A stretch of 64,000 nucleotides of DNA, taken from the NCBI GenBank assembly GCA_946499505.1, contig CAMMSL010000002.1:117088-181087 (forward strand), in the 5' to 3' direction. Of the stretch, positions 63,569 to 64,000 are shown in pieces. The position numbers were made by a program, and so were the translations under genes. The notes under the pieces are model-generated. The model did no database searches. It was given only the letters and a program-made list of their open reading frames with translations, and was not told the DNA's origin. The DNA comes from an uncultured Lachnoclostridium sp. (GTDB taxonomy: Bacteria > Bacillota > Clostridia > Lachnospirales > Lachnospiraceae). Each line of letters starts with the position of its first letter. Within the stretch, counting starts at the first letter, position 1.

Positions 63569-64000
63569 ATGGGAATGACAATGACGCAGAAGATTCTGGC
63601 GGCTCATGCGGGGCTTGACTCTGTAGAAGCAGGCCAGCTGATCGAAGCAAAGCTTGACGTAGTCATGGCAAATGATATCACAGGCCCGATGGCTCTGCCG
63701 ATCATCAAGCAGATGTCAGATCACGTGTTTGACAAAGATAAAGTAGTATTTGTTCCGGATCATTTTACACCGAACAAAGATATCAAATCAGCGGAGAACT
63801 CCAAGGCGATCCGCGAATACGCAAAAGAGCAGGGCTTGACATGGTATTTTGAGCAGGGCAAATCCGGCGTGGAGCATGCGATCCTGCCGGAGGCGGGAGT
63901 TGTGACAGCTGGTGAGTGTATCATCGGCGCTGATTCACACACCTGTACATACGGTGCTCTCGGAGCATTTTCCACAGGAATGGGAACAACAGATGTGGCG
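63569..64000 (+). CDS. leuC: 3-isopropylmalate dehydratase large subunit (partial)
   Basis: The frame runs off the right edge; 144 codons are visible. [45 protein letters not shown] and [20 protein letters not shown] (first Fe-S Cys) match LeuC/aconitase. It is in leucine biosynthesis; leuD is presumably beyond the edge. Confidence 0.93.
   Translation, partial: MGMTMTQKILAAHAGLDSVEAGQLIEAKLDVVMANDITGPMALPIIKQMSDHVFDKDKVVFVPDHFTPNKDIKSAENSKAIREYAKEQGLTWYFEQGKSGVEHAILPEAGVVTAGECIIGADSHTCTYGALGAFSTGMGTTDVA

Noticed and set aside
1-64000. CRISPR arrays, rRNA genes, insertion-sequence transposases, phage integrases
   Set aside because: No regularly spaced repeats, rRNA segments or transposase/integrase frames were seen in the window.

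Overview
The window looks like a chromosomal segment of a gut-associated Lachnospiraceae member (Clostridia, Bacillota). This rests on the gene content: an ylxM-ffh-rpsP-khpA-rimM-trmD-rplS cluster, DUF1836 and YerC regulators, a tRNA-Trp T-box, a bile salt hydrolase, a GH53 galactanase with a sortase-type tail, and a Cys/Gly-rich HCB-like peptide. It is inferred from protein families and not from a 16S sequence. Most genes have clear AGGAGG-type ribosome binding sites. Several listed starts are internal to the longest reading frame because the ribosome binding site fits them better.

Layout. 1-9.7 kb: zinc-ribbon/KAP-rich membrane protein (cut by the left edge), PHP phosphoesterase, YerC, DUF1836, PcrA helicase, RlmD, LysO lysine exporter and a DUF5714-ArsC fusion. 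9.7-13.5 kb: mannose/mannoside locus (GH125 remnant, D-lyxose/mannose isomerase, beta-mannosidase). 13.5-20.8 kb: membrane XRE regulator, short UvrA, RlmI, DUF2975-HTH pair, bile salt hydrolase. 20.8-27.5 kb: a T-box leader reading as tRNA-Trp in front of a GldA-like dehydrogenase and a YkvI-family transporter, then FeoAB, a TruA-like protein with an altered active site, and a thioesterase. 27.5-31.3 kb: 1 kb of non-coding DNA with three long inverted repeats, two unknown proteins, a 57-aa peptide, the HCB-like peptide, a subtilase and a 37-bp perfect palindrome. 31.3-42.7 kb: housekeeping translation/secretion operon, tRNA-Thr(CGU), MscS channel, thioesterase, DUF362 ferredoxin-like protein. 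42.8-49 kb: NSS transporter and a three-gene ABC module whose first gene fuses a MerR DNA-binding domain to an FtsX-type permease. 49-55 kb: GH53 galactanase, then an MNT-HEPN toxin-antitoxin pair lying between an ABC permease gene and a duplicate of that gene's 3' end. 55-64 kb: cytidylate-kinase-like protein, QueH, ArgH, Asd, a PLP lyase/NhaC-family transporter pair with a GntR regulator, and the start of LeuC.

The strongest unexplained signals are non-coding. A 140-bp element occurs twice (6131-6270 and 21151-21290) with base changes that preserve several stems. A multi-branched fold lies just upstream of rlmI (17511-17665). The hairpin field at 27.6-28.5 kb has no coding explanation. Among proteins, the MerR-FtsX fusion operon and the Trp T-box dehydrogenase/transporter operon are the best candidates for undescribed systems. 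All function calls come from reading motifs by eye; no database search was run.
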